64,000 nt of DNA from Chamaecrista fasciculata (Eukaryota; Streptophyta; Magnoliopsida; Fabales; Fabaceae), in NCBI GenBank assembly GCA_003254925.1, contig QANZ01012662.1:63503-127502 (forward strand), in the 5' to 3' direction. Below, in pieces: positions 22,283 to 33,789 of the stretch. A model generated the notes under the pieces. The model was not told the DNA's origin. It saw only the letters and a program-made list of their open reading frames with translations, and did no database searches. Position 1 is the first letter of the stretch. The number at the start of each line of letters is the position of its first letter. Made by a program: the position numbers and the translations under genes.

Positions 22283-24008
22283 AGTATTAAAAACCCTAAA
22301 CCCTAAACCCTAAACCCTAAACCCTAAACCCTAAATCCTAAAATCCTAAACTCCAAACCCTAAAACCTAAACCCTAAACCCTAAAACCCTAAAATCCTAA
22401 AATTGTAAAGTGTCCCAAAATTCTTCTAAACATTTCAATTTAGTCCTTCAACTCTAAAACCTCAAACCCTAGAACCCCAAATCCCAAACCCAAAACTCTA
22501 AAACCCCAAACCCTAAACCCTAAAATCCCAAACCCCAAACCCTAAAATCCCAAACCCCAAATCCTAAAACCTTAAACCCTAAATTGTAAAACCCCAAACC
22601 CTAAAATTCCAAACCCCAAACCCCAAACCCCAAACCCCAAAACCCCAAACCATAAAATCCTAAACCCTAAACCCTAAAATCATAAACCCTAAAACCCTAA
22701 AATCCTAAAATTGTAAAGTGTCCCAAAATTCTTCCAAACATTTCAATTTAGTCCTTAAACTCTAAAACCCCAAATCTTAGAACTCCAAACCCCAAACCCT
22801 AAAACCCCAAACCCCAAACCCTAAACTCTAAAACCCCAACCCCCAAAATCCCAAACCCAAAACCCTAAAACCCAAAACCCCAAACCTAGATCCTAAAATC
22901 CCAAACCCCAAATCCTAAAACCTTAAACCCTAAATTGTAAAACCCCAAACCCTAAAATTCCAAACCCCAAATCCTAAAACCTTAAACCCTAAACTCTACA
23001 ACCCCAAACCCCAAACCCTAAAATCCCATACCCTAAACTCTAAAACCCTAAACCCCAAACCCCAAACTCAAACCTAAACCCCAAACCCTAAAATCCCAAA
23101 CCCTGAACCTTGAACCCCAAACCCTAAAACCTAAAACCCCAAACCCCAAACTCTAAAACCCCAAACCCTAAAATCCCATACCCTAAATTCTTTGGTTTAT
23201 TATCTATTCATTTAATTAGAGGACCAATTTGTCTAACATATTGAACTATTTTGATAAATTCGGGGACTGATTTGAATAATACTGTTGCACGTCACAATTG
23301 TTGAACTTTAATGTACAGTCACAATTCTGATGATTTGGGGTTTTAGAGTTTAGGGTTTGTGTTTGGGGTTTGAGGTTTTAGAGTTTGGGGGTTTAGGGTT
23401 TAGGGCTTTAGAGTTTGGGGTATGGGATTTTAGGATCTAGGTTTGGGGTTTTGGGTTTTAGGGTTTTGGGTTTGGGATTTTGGGGGTTGGGGTTTTAGAG
23501 TTTAGGGTTTGGGGTTTGGGGTTTTAGGGTTTGGGGTTTGGAGTTCTAAGATTTGGGGTTTTAGAGTTTAAGGACTAAATTGAAATGTTTGGAAGAATTT
23601 TGGGACACTTTACAATTTTAGGATTTTAGGGTTTATGATTTTAGGGTTTAGGGTTTAGGATTTTAGGGTTTGGGGTTTTGGGGTTTGGGGTTTGGAATTT
23701 TAGGGTTTGGGGTTTTACAATTTAGGGTTTAAGGTTTTAGGATTTGGGGTTTGGGATTTTAGGGTTTGGGGTTTGGGATTTTAGGGTTTAGGGTTTGGGG
23801 TTTTAGAGTTTTGGGTTTGGGATTTGGGGTTCTAGGGTTTGAGGTTTTAGAGTTGAAGGACTAAATTGAAATGTTTAGAAGAATTTTGGGACACTTTACA
23901 ATTTTAGGATGTTAGGGTTTTAGGGTTTAGGGTTTAGGTTTTAGGGTTTGGATTTTAGGATTTAGGGTTTATGGTTTGGGGTTTGGGGTTTAGGGTTTAG
24001 GGTTTTTA
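22283..24008. repeat. Degenerate plant telomere-like repeats, inverted (CCCTAAA arm, then TTTAGGG arm)
   Basis: Left arm about 22283-23190: runs of ccctaaa with frequent variants (ccccaaa, cctaaaa, tctaaaa). Right arm about 23335-24008: the mirror image, tttaggg with tttgggg and ttttaggg. Spacer segments containing aaagtgtcccaaaattcttc interrupt the left arm at about 22405 and 22712, and the complementary spacers interrupt the right arm at about 23575 and 23865. Perfect telomere units are in the minority. Confidence 0.8.
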
Positions 24009-24265
24009 ATACTTTTAAGGACTAAACTGGAATGTTTGGAAGAGTTTTGGGACATTTTACAATTTTATTTTGAGGATTTGGGACTAAACTGGAATGTTTG
24101 GAAGAGTTTTGGGACATTTTACACTTGTATTTTGAGGATTTGGTACTAAACTGAAATGTTTGGAAAAGTTTGGGGACATTTTACAATTTTATTTTGAGGA
24201 TTTGGGACTAAACTGAAATGTTTGGAAGAGTTTTGGGACATTTTACAATTTTATTTTGAGGATTT
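24009..24265 (+). repeat. 62-bp tandem repeat, about four copies
   Basis: The phrase tttgaggatttgg(g/t)acta recurs with a 62-bp step (at about 24070, 24132, 24194 and 24256), each unit also holding tggaa(g/a)agttt(t/g)gggacatt. The corresponding place in the left arm (about 22195-22280) has a single copy, so the amplification happened in the right arm only. Confidence 0.75.
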
Positions 24266-24651
24266 GGGACTAAAATGAATGAAGATGATGAAAAAGAGGG
24301 GAAATTGAGAATAATGAGATAAAAATATAACTCAGGGACCTATTTGAATTTTGAATGAAATATTTTTTTTTATTAATGCTGATGTGGCACGCACAGTTGG
24401 CTTTTTTTTTTTTTCAGTTTTCCAACTATTGACGTGGCACTTAACGTGTCACGCCAACAGTTAACGGTTTCAGGGACCAATTTGACTAATGTTAGTAAAA
24501 TTTGGGGACCTATTTGTCAATTTCCATAAATCAGGGACCAATCTGTCAGCGACCCAATAATCCGGGGACCAATTTGGGAGTTTACTCAAAAAAGATAAGT
24601 GCTCTAAAATATTTTTTTTTGGGCCAAAGTGCTTTAAAATTTTAGATAGAA

Positions 24652-25515
24652 GGGCAAAACACCCTTTCATGCCCCTAACGTTTGCAGTGATTTTCAGTTA
24701 TGCCCTTAACGTTTCATTTTGTTCAGGCATGCCCTCAATGTGCAACCAACGTTTCAATTATGCCCTCAGTTTTGACTCAATGCACATGTGGCAATTTTTT
24801 TTGCTTATGGTGTCATTTTTTTTTGTCTGACTTGATTACGTGGTATCATGACTGGGCATTCTTATTTTTTTTTTCCACCTTTGCATGATGACTGGATTTA
24901 CAATTTTGAACATAAAAATTGAGTAAACTAGCAAATCAGTCCCTGGATTTACATTTTTCATCATCTTCATTCATTTTAGTCCCAAAACACTTCCAAACAT
25001 TTCAATTTAGTCCTTAAAAGTATTAAAAACCCTAAAACCTAAACTCTAAACCTTAAAACTATAAACCATAAACCCTAAACTCTAAAATTCTAAACCCTAA
25101 AACCCTAACCCCTAAACCCCTAAAAAAACCACTCTCTTGCAATTTGGTCCCTAAACCTTAAAATTTATTAAAAAAAACCCCTAAACCTTAAAATTTATTA
25201 AATCAGAATTAAAAAAAATTGGTCCCTAAATCCTGATTTGCTAGTTTACTCAATTTTTATGTTCAAAAATGTAAATCCAGTCATCATGCCAAGGTGGAAA
25301 AAAAATAAGAATGCTCAGTCATGATGCCACGTAATCAAGTCAGACAAAAAAAATGACACATAAGCAAAAAAAATTGCCACATGTGCATTGAGTCAAAATT
25401 GAGGGCATAATTGAAACATTGGTTGCACATTGAAGGCATGCCTGAACAAAATGAAACGTTAGGGGCATAACTGAAAATCACTGCAAACGTTAGGGGCATG
25501 AAAGGGTGTTTTGCC
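24652..25515. mobile_element. 0.86-kb foldback element, GGCAAAACACCC type, second copy
   Basis: It has the same ends and arm modules as 20137-21158 (gggcaaaacaccctttcatg left, mirrored right). It is flanked by a perfect 9-bp duplication, tagatagaa (24643-24651 and 25516-25524). The arms carry a short CCCTAAA-like run (about 25022-25125) on the left only, and the centre differs from that of the other copy. It encodes no protein. Confidence 0.8.
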
Positions 25516-25571
25516 TAGATAGAAGCGATCCGTGGAATCTCATATTTATGCAATTTTGAATGAAGAGAGAG

Positions 25572-25670
25572 TGTTGAAAAATGATTCAAAGTATTAGTTT
25601 AGTGTGTCACGTATTTGTGGGTTGTTATTATTTCGTGTCACTTAGTTAGTATATTTTCTTTTTATTAATT
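25572..25670 (+). repeat. Partial 3' LTR of the copia element
   Basis: It begins TGTTGAAAAATG after a purine-rich tract and shares tttgtgggttgttattatt and atattttctttttattaatt with the 5' LTR at 19424. It is cut off at about 25670 by the next TIR element, so the LTR end and the flanking duplication of the copia element are lost. Confidence 0.6.
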
Positions 25671-26160
25671 AGGGTTAATTACATTTTGATACTTTGTAGT
25701 TTGGCTCGATTCCACTTTGGTACGTTGAGGTTTAAAATGTGACATTCTGGTGCCCCCAGATTTTCGCCATTAACACGAGGAAGCGACTGTGTTCATTTTT
25801 TTATTTTTTTATTTTGGTGCAAAATCGACTGAAATTCCTATTTATTTATTTATTTTTCTTATATTTTGATCCTATTATAAAATGAAAAGACCTTAATGCA
25901 AAGAAAAAACTTTTGGGTGATGAATATCAATTTTTTAACGAAAAAAGTGGATGAAAATTGTCCACCACAGAATTTTGAGCAAATTTGATGGACCAAAATA
26001 GAATGAAATAAACTTGAGGGACCAAAACATATTTTTTGGAAACTTGAGGGACCAATACTTTTTGAAATTTTTTGGAAACTCAAGGGATGAAAACAAAATA
26101 AAATAAACTTTAGGGACAAAAAAAGAACTTTTAGAAAACTTGAGGTACCTTAATAGGATT
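25671..26160. mobile_element. Two abutting half TIR elements
   Basis: 25671-25790 is the left half of the element type seen at 21428-21857 (gggttaattacattttgata). About 25800-26160 is the right half of the type seen complete at 34768-35262 (repeated 'cttgagggaccaaaa', 'aaaaaagtggatgaaaa'). Neither has its partner arm, which suggests a deletion or recombination junction near 25795. Confidence 0.5.
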
Positions 26161-26543
26161 TTGGCAGGAAATAAAACTCTTCCCCCTAATTTCTGTTATC
26201 TGCGACTGTGTTGCGTGGGGTCTGATTACAAAACCCTAGTTTCACTGTGCTGCTTCCTGGTGCATTTTCTCACTCTTTCTCCTTTTTTCTTGTTTTGTTT
26301 TTTTGTGCTTCCTATCATTGATCATTGAGCTATTTTGGTTATTCTCTGAGTATATTGATTTGATTAGTGCTTGCCTATATTGATTAGAGATATTAGGGAT
26401 CTATGATGGATGAAATTATGTTTGCTTGAGTTATTTTATACACCCAATTCTTCGCTGCCTCAGTTCTTAAAACCCTAGCCACCATTTTTTGCAGCTTCGC
26501 TTTTTCTGCTTCGTTTGCTTTTTTGTTGCTACGGTGAACAGAT
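26161..26543 (+). promoter_or_regulatory. Upstream region and leader of RPF1
   Basis: About 380 bp lie between the half-MITE and the start codon. The aaaccctag at about 26230 and aaccctagcc at about 26470 match the telo-box (AAACCCTA) known in promoters of plant ribosomal protein and ribosome assembly genes. This role is inferred from the motif. No clear TATA box was seen. Confidence 0.4.
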
Positions 26544-29500
26544 ATGGGTGGAAAGAGGAAGAAGAGCGATGCGGAGGGTGGTGAATCGTCAGGCAAAGAC
26601 GATGCTGAAGGGTCTAAGAGTGCCAAGAAAACGAAGATGGAAGTGCTTCCATCGATGATAAAGAACAAGGAGAAGAGATCCGCTGTGCACGCAAAGCTCA
26701 AGCAACAAAAGAAGCTTGAGAAGCGTAAGAAGGCTAAGACTCGAGAAGCCGCAGAGAAAAGAGCTCTCGAGCTTGGAGAGGAGGTTCCTCATTCTATCTC
26801 ATTTTTTCTTTTCTACTTATGTTTGTTTGGGTTCTATCCTAAAGTGTGTGACTGACGTGAATTTTTTGTTGGCATTGATTTGAACTGCGTTTTATGGTGG
26901 GATTCTGAACATTTTTGCTTTATTTGCATTCCTGCAGCTTCCGGAGAAGAAGGTCCCTCGTACCATCGAGAACACTAGGGAGGCCGATGAGACTGTTTGC
27001 AAGCCTGATGATGAAGAGGTCTTTCTCTCTCTCTCTCCGTTTCTTGTTTGCAATAACTTTTCTATCCTTTTCTAAGCTCCTTTATATTTTTTAATTTGTA
27101 TTTTTGTTTTAGGCTTAATGTATGACAATTATAAACTAAATGGAGGCTTTATGTTCCCGATTTGGGATTAAGATCAAATATGAGTACAAGAAGAAATTAT
27201 TAATCATGTTATCTCCAACAAAAGAGGCTTTCCTATACCACTTTGGTGATAATGGCAGGAGAATTGCTGTTTGGTAGTTCTTTTTATGATGTTATGTTGC
27301 TTAAGTAGTAGTTGACTCAATTGTTTGATTAATTCATTCCTAATTGAAAGGAATGGTCGATAAGAGATGAGCTGGGTGTCTAGATCTTAGAATTTCTACC
27401 ACCATTTATGCAGAAATAAGTTAATATTATGTCACTAGTCATTCGTGTTAGAACTTAGTTGGATGATGGGTATAATATTTGTTTTCATGTAAGAATTGTT
27501 TCCAGCATTTGGGTTTTATAAGTAATTAAGTCATCTCAAAATCATATTTATTGTTTTTATGTCATTTGTTTACAATCTAGTTTTTCATATTCTGCATTTC
27601 AAATAGGGAAAGACTACTTAGTTCACCCATTATTATACTTATAATTGTTTGCTTGTTTGTAGCTATTTGCTGGAAACGATGCTGATGAATTTAGTGCAAT
27701 TTTAAAACGACAACAAACTCCCAAGATATTAATCACCACTTGCCGATTTAATTCTTCCGTAAGTTTGCTTATGCCTTTGTTTATAATAGTAACTGCGGGC
27801 TTAGCATTGTAAGAATATACATTCTCCTCCAATATTTGTGTCTCTTCTTTCTTTTATCCTTTTCTTGGTTATCATGTTCCTTTTAATTGTATATGGCAAT
27901 CTGCAGAGGGGACCGGCTTTTATATCAGAACTGCTTTCAGTTATTCCTAATGCACATTACTACAAGAGAGGAACCTATGATTTAAAAAAGGTGCTGAGTG
28001 TAAATTTCTCATGTGAACAAGAAACATGAGGCTGAATTTGTTTGGACGTTTCTTTCTAATTCTGATTTCAATTGTAGATTGTAAAATATGCGAAGAATAA
28101 GGATTTCACTTCTATCATAGTTGTTCATACCAATCGCAGGGAACCAGGTAGTTGGTGCCTTTTGCTTGTGGTCCTAGAGATATTTTTTTTCTTTTGACTC
28201 ATTAGTAAATTCATTCTCAAAATCCCTTTCAAGGCTTTCATGCATTTTTATCTTGTATATCATTAGCAATTGTCCTTACTAGCAATTTTGTGTTCCTATG
28301 CATTGTAGATGCTCTATTAATCATCGGCGTACCTGATGGACCTACTGCTCATTTTAAGCTCTCAAAGCTTGTTCTACGCAAGGATATCAAGGTTTGGCAT
28401 TTGTTGTTCATTTTAGTATCATGTTGGTATACATTTCACTTGAGTTATATTAAGAGAAATAATTATAGAGGGTGAAGGAAAAGGCAATTTTCTGGTTGAG
28501 TCAAGAATGGTTATTTATAATTATATAAAAAGTTTATATATAATTATGATGAATTATTGAATTTTAATTAATAAAAAAATTAAATTTAACATATTTATCG
28601 ATTAGAAAAAAAATTTAGTCTGAACAAGTTTTATTTGATTTGTTTTTAATTTATAATGAATAAAAAAAGAATTATATATATATTGCATATTTTACATGTT
28701 AAAATATAAAAATACCTAAAGTTAAGAATTTTTTTTTTAAAAGGGTACCCTGGGCTAGGCCAAGGGTCCCCAAACCTGAGAGCCAGCCCAGTTTGATTCC
28801 AAAAAGGTAACAGGGTTTGGTCGTGTTAAACCTGACCTGTGTACACCCCTTATTCAACAATATTGGGATAATTTTAATTTTACTTTTTCTCTGGTTATAG
28901 TATTCACACCATAGGAACAACAAAGTTAGGTAGATGAGCTTGTTTCTCTTTTGTGTTGTGGCCTTTTGTGTCAATCAAACGAAAATATTAATCTTCTTCT
29001 AATCAGTGAATTTTTCCACCTTTTAATTTTACTTGCAGGGTCATGGAAATCCCACCAATCACAAGCCTGAGCTTGTGTTGAATAACTTTACAACGCGTCT
29101 AGGGCATCGAGTTGGAAGGTCACCTTTTTCTCTCATCTTAATTCTTATGGTTTATATATTGAATATCTCTATTGACTTTGATTTCCTTTCAAGCTTAAAA
29201 CATTATGTCTGATTTAAACCAAATTTAGTTGTTTTATATTGTTATGCACATTATAAAAAGAGGGAAGAAAGAGTGACTACCAGGCTATATTACCAATATT
29301 TTTTTTTTCTTTTTATTGATTCATTTTTACTCAGTTTCTTGGTTTTCTGGGTAACAATTGATTGTATGAACTATAGCCTATCTCTTTTCTCTAATAGGTT
29401 AATACAGTCTCTCTTTCCACAAGATCCAGAATTTAAAGGTAGGCGTGTAGTCACCTTCCACAACCAGAGAGACTTCATATTCTTTCGGCATCATCGGTAT

Positions 29501-30887
29501 GTATCCATAAGGCTTTTAAGCGGTATCTTTAATCTTATGCTTCGCTCTTTTTTCTGTGTTAAATGGTAATAATGTATTGTAGGTACATTTTTGAAGCTAA
29601 AGAAATTAAAAAGACAGACTCTAAAGGCAAGAAGGCCAAGGATTCTGAGGGTGAGAAGGTTCCTGAAATCAAGACAATTGCCCGCCTTCAGGTTGGTTCC
29701 AGCTCTTTGTGTTAGCCGGTTTTATTTCTGCAACTTCAAACTATTGCATGGAAATTGTCCCAAGGATCTTACATTTCATCCAACGCTATTAAATGCTACT
29801 CATTGTTTTCTTGCCTTGTGAGAATAAAACAATGGTTATCATATTCACACAAGTGGTGGTTGAACTGTTTGTTTCCTCCTTTCTAGGTTTGTTTAAGTAC
29901 CAAGTCAAGATGTTGTTTAGTGAGTCCCACTTCATTATTTTGAAGTTGAAAGGAAAAAGTAGGTGGTACCTCATTTCTCATTGTTTGGAAATGACAATGT
30001 AACTAAATATTTAATGGAATGGAGTGGTTTTAGAGTATGTATTTCTTATATTACCCTTATATAAGGAAAGGAAGTGAAGTATATTAGAATGAAATGGAAA
30101 AGTTATTGGAAAATAATAGTAATAAAAGAGCTTATTTTATCCCAAATCTCCCATATAGTGGTGTTTGGAACTCGGATGTTGGGGAACTGTTCGTGAATCC
30201 TTCCAAACCTTTCTCTCTCTCCATTATTTTCAACCTTCCAAATAATTATTTGAGTTTCTTTAACATCCCATTTTGTCCGTCTAAAGTCGTAAGATAATGG
30301 AAATGATAGTTCTGATAGTTGACTCATGTGATTGAGGAGTGCTATTGATCTGATGGCATAACAGCTAGAGATTTCATTGAGATTGGTACTCTGTGATAGT
30401 TATTTTAAGCCCGAGTTTTAGGCTATTTAATATGATTTATTATGGGCTCACACAAAAATAGCTCTTTTGATTTGGCTGTTATTTAAGATGATTTTGAGCT
30501 TTGCTTTACAGTGGTTAAATTCATCTAGCTTCTGCCTCAGTCCTATTTTCTCACTATTTATATAGTCTGAACTTGACTTTCCACCACCACACATGATGCT
30601 TATATATATCATGCAATTTGCTGACTTAAAGTTAAATTTGCAGGAATGTGGCCCCCGATTCACGTTGAAGTTGATAAGCCTGCAGCATGGAACTTTTGAC
30701 ACGAAGGGCGGAGAATTTGAGTGGGTTCACAAGGTAACTTTTTTGCCAACTTCTCTGTACTTTCTTGTCTGTCTTTATGTGGCATAATCTTTTAACTATT
30801 TTCTTTTGGGGGATCAATTTTCCCTATTTCTTTCTTCCTCTTATTTAGCCTGAAATGGACACAAGCCGGAGGAGGTTTTTCTTGTAA
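26544..30887 (+). CDS. RPF1: Ribosome production factor 1 (Brix-domain 60S assembly factor)
   Basis: Eleven exons: 26544-26783, 26938-27018, 27663-27758, 27907-27990, 28078-28147, 28309-28391, 29039-29118, 29398-29496, 29583-29691, 30644-30733 and 30849-30887. All introns are GT-AG and the frame stays open, giving 356 aa, against 349 for human RPF1. Residues 1-80 are Lys/Glu-rich and basic (nucleolar-type). The Brix domain starts near residue 127 (PKILITT) and includes [35 protein letters not shown] and [12 protein letters not shown]. The last exon encodes only [12 protein letters not shown], matching the conserved family end. The family acts in the nucleolus in pre-60S assembly and 27S pre-rRNA processing. 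Two telo-box-like motifs lie upstream. Intron 6 (28392-29038) contains repeat debris. Confidence 0.93.
28500..28870. repeat. Repeat-like insertion in RPF1 intron 6
   Basis: About 28740-28855 is clearly GC-richer than the rest of the intron (ggtaccctgggctaggccaa, ggtttggtcgtgttaaacct, gtgtacacccctt). The wording is like that of degenerate hAT-type MITEs common in plant introns. Ends and target duplication could not be fixed. Confidence 0.3.
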
Positions 30888-31269
30888 CTCAGCTTGGAGA
30901 GTTGGATTTTTGGCATATATTCTCTTGGAGATAGTGTTTTCTGGTGGAGAGGTTTGGTTATTTTTTCACAAGATGTTGTAGTTGAGGATATTACCATATT
31001 CCTCGTCTTAAAAATTCCAGATGTTAGAAATCTACAATTTATGTAGATTTTCAGATTTGTTGACTCGTGAGGTTGACCATTTTGCATTATTAGATATATT
31101 TAGGTTTGGACGTTGAGCAAATAAGTATATAGAGGATTAGAGGTCATTTGGTAAGCTGAACCTAAAAGTGGTATTTTCTTCAAGAATTTCCCAATTATAT
31201 TTACAACATGAAATTATTATTTATTTTATTAATCATATAATACAGAGTTGAGATATCAAATGTTTTTAC
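30888..31269 (+). other. 3' flank of RPF1
   Basis: Expected 3' UTR and flank. No further gene signal was seen. Confidence 0.3.
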
Positions 31270-31455
31270 GGCACAACGTTTTTTTTGCTGTCAATTTTAT
31301 CTCTAATATTTTATATTTTGGTCAATTTTATCTTTTACTCTTATTTTAATCAAATATTAGCGACAGATTCTATATGGAAAACGATATATAATATAACATT
31401 AATAGTGACTTATGTAAAATTTGGGGACAGAAAAGATATTTCTGCCAAATATTTA
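31270..31455. mobile_element. Decayed TIR element, relative of 11011-11757
   Basis: It shares ttgctgtcaattttatctct, ttttggtcaattttatc and, at the right end, aaaatttggggacagaaaa with the element at 11011-11757. It is much shorter and has lost clean ends. Confidence 0.4.
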
Positions 31456-33789
31456 TATCTTATAGGTAGTAGTGACTTATGACACATGTTTGGTTGAAGG
31501 TCAAGTATTAAGTGGTTGTGTAAGTATCAGGATTAATTGTTACTTTAAGTTTAGGTAGAGTGATGCTTAATAATTAATATGTATCCACTTGCATAGTTTG
31601 TATTATATCTTTTATTATTTTATATGAGAAAAATAAATAGAAAATATGTTAATTAATATTTTAGAATTGTGTAACTTTTAACAATTTTCTTTTTTTTTTT
31701 TAAAAAAAAAAGAAGAATTCATTTCAAAGTACTCTTAGATTGGGTTTAATGTTTGTGTCGAAATCTAGTAATCTAGAGTGGGAGATTTACATAATGTACC
31801 TTGCCCACGAAATAATGTACTTGAATATTGTCTTCTTTGTATACCATTTGATCTTCCATATTCTTTCAAGGGAAAAGAAAAAAAAAACAATTATCTGCGA
31901 GTTCAGAATTTGAGTTGCTTCTTTTTTTTTTAGAGTAAAAAAATTGAGTCGTCGGTTCATCTGTCAAAGAGAAGTGACACGTGAAATGAAGTGGTTGGTC
32001 GACATTGTATTGTTTTTCTGTGTGCCATTCATTTCTTTTTTATTGAATCATCTTTTTTTATTAAATTTGGACACACACAATTTTGACACTGCACGCCTCA
32101 CAATCACATAACACAGACACACACCGACACTGCTTCACACTTCACCATTTTTTTTATTTATTTACACGTCTTTAATATTTTTTTTTTATTTTATGTTAGT
32201 TTTTAATATTTTTATTTTATTTTGATCCTTAATAGTTTTAAAAGTTATATAGTGAGCCTTAACATTTCTTAATAAGATTTATTATTGATTATTAACTATT
32301 GAATATGGTCATATTTTATTCGTTTCAAGTTTGAATATAACGAAATTAAATTTAATAGATTACTCTTGACGATTTGTTTCTCAACCCAACTTGAGTCATT
32401 AGTCAACGAGGTTAAATTGGACTTGAAACCAAGCTCGAAAGTGAATCACTCATTCAACAAAGTTAATTATATCTTTTTTGTTTCAAATTCAAATATGAAG
32501 AAATCAAAGTTAAGAGTTACTATTGGCGATTTATTTCTCTATCTAGTTAACCCTTATGACAAACGATGTCAAATAGTATTCTAAAAATAAGTTTGGTTAA
32601 AACGTCAATACTAACTTTTGGGATACTGTTTGATCTTGTTTGTTTATAACCCACACTTGATAAAAAAAAAAAAAAAACTCATCAGAGTAACTTGTGATTC
32701 TGATGCTTTCAAATTTGAAATAAGAGAGATATGATCAACGACCCTCTTTCAAGTTCGATTCCAAAATTAATTTAACCTCGTTTGTCGATAGTCCCAGTTA
32801 AGCACAGAAATAACTCTTTAAAGAGGAACTCATAACTTTGATTTAATTGTTTTTAGACTTTAAATGTGAAAAATATGATTATATTCAGTAATTATGGATC
32901 AAAATAAAATTGTTGAGAAATACTAAGGATCAAAATGAAACAGAAAAAATATTAAAGACTAAAAGAAAATTTAAAATAAATATTAGAGAGTAAAATGAAA
33001 TTTTAACCCATTTTTATTTTCTGTTTAATCATACATCCCACATCCCGCGTTCATTAATTTTGTGTGTTTTCGGCCAAGTGAAACTAATCTGATTATAAGC
33101 ATTGATTTTCGGATGCTTTGAATTTAATAATATAAAGTAATTATTTTGACTTCCACAATGTCTAACCTTAAAAAAATATATCTTAGATGTTTGATTAAAA
33201 ATGTTATTTTAGATCTTAATAGAGTGTCACTGCCAATGTCAACTTATATTTTGATTTTTAAGTGAATAAGGAGTAAAATTTTAAAAATCGGATGAGTCTT
33301 TCAATTGGTTGGAATGTCGATTCAAGATTTAAAGATTCAGAATCTAATCAAAATTAATTGGTGATAATTAAATAAATTAACAAATAGTATACTAAATTTA
33401 ATATAATAAATAATAAATTAACAATTAATAGATATTAAAAATATACAATAAATTTATTAGATTTAAACTGAATTAAATAAAAAAGTAAAAATTAAGAGAA
33501 TAAAAAATCAAATATAAATTTAAAATCTAGCTAATAAGACACTATTTTGAGTCTAGACTTAATAATATATCTTAAAAGTTAAAATGACATCGTTTTGATC
33601 TAAAAATAAAAAGAATAATAAATATAAAATTCACTGGACCAAATTTATTTCCAAAAGACCGAAATGAGCAATTTAGTTGGACTTTAATTTCTTTTCATAT
33701 CCAATTACAGATCAGTTCTTGATTCGACCAGTTGAATTAGCACTATAGTCTAATCTTTTCAACTTTAAGAAGGAGAATCAATAATTAAG
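31456..33789. other. Intergenic AT-rich DNA, nothing firm
   Basis: Long AT-rich stretch with short accidental frames (for example 32366-32584). Around 32380-32960 phrases such as caaccc..acttgagtcattagtcaacgaggtt resemble the centre of the MITE family at 36142-36978, suggesting an old copy, but no ends were found. Confidence 0.4.

Larger units (their letters stand above)
21902..24587. mobile_element. 2.7-kb foldback element with telomere-like repeat arms
   Basis: The ends are gagtaaactcccaaattggt at 21902 and its complement ending gggagtttactc at 24587. It is flanked by a perfect 10-bp direct repeat, aaaaaagata (21892-21901 and 24588-24597). The outer arms (about 21902-22270 and 24010-24587) are inverted copies. 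The inner arms are degenerate CCCTAAA repeats on the left and TTTAGGG repeats on the right. The unique centre is about 23190-23330. No transposase is encoded. The 9-10 bp duplication points to mobilisation by a Mutator-like transposase. Confidence 0.8.
19424..25670 (+). mobile_element. Decayed Ty1/copia element invaded by several TIR elements
   Basis: A short 5' LTR (19424-19634), a primer-binding site, a gag remnant with a zinc knuckle, and a partial 3' LTR (25572-25670) after a purine run (gaagagagag) outline one copia element. Nearly all of its interior is later insertion: 20137-21158, 21428-21857, 21902-24587 and 24652-25515, each ending where copia sequence resumes. Protease, integrase and RT are gone. 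About 1.2 kb of the 6.2 kb is original copia DNA. Confidence 0.7.

Noticed and set aside
22283-24008. Ancient chromosome-end fusion or a true telomere
   Set aside because: The arms run CCCTAAA then TTTAGGG, opposite to a head-to-head fusion. They are bounded by element ends with a 10-bp target duplication and are highly degenerate.
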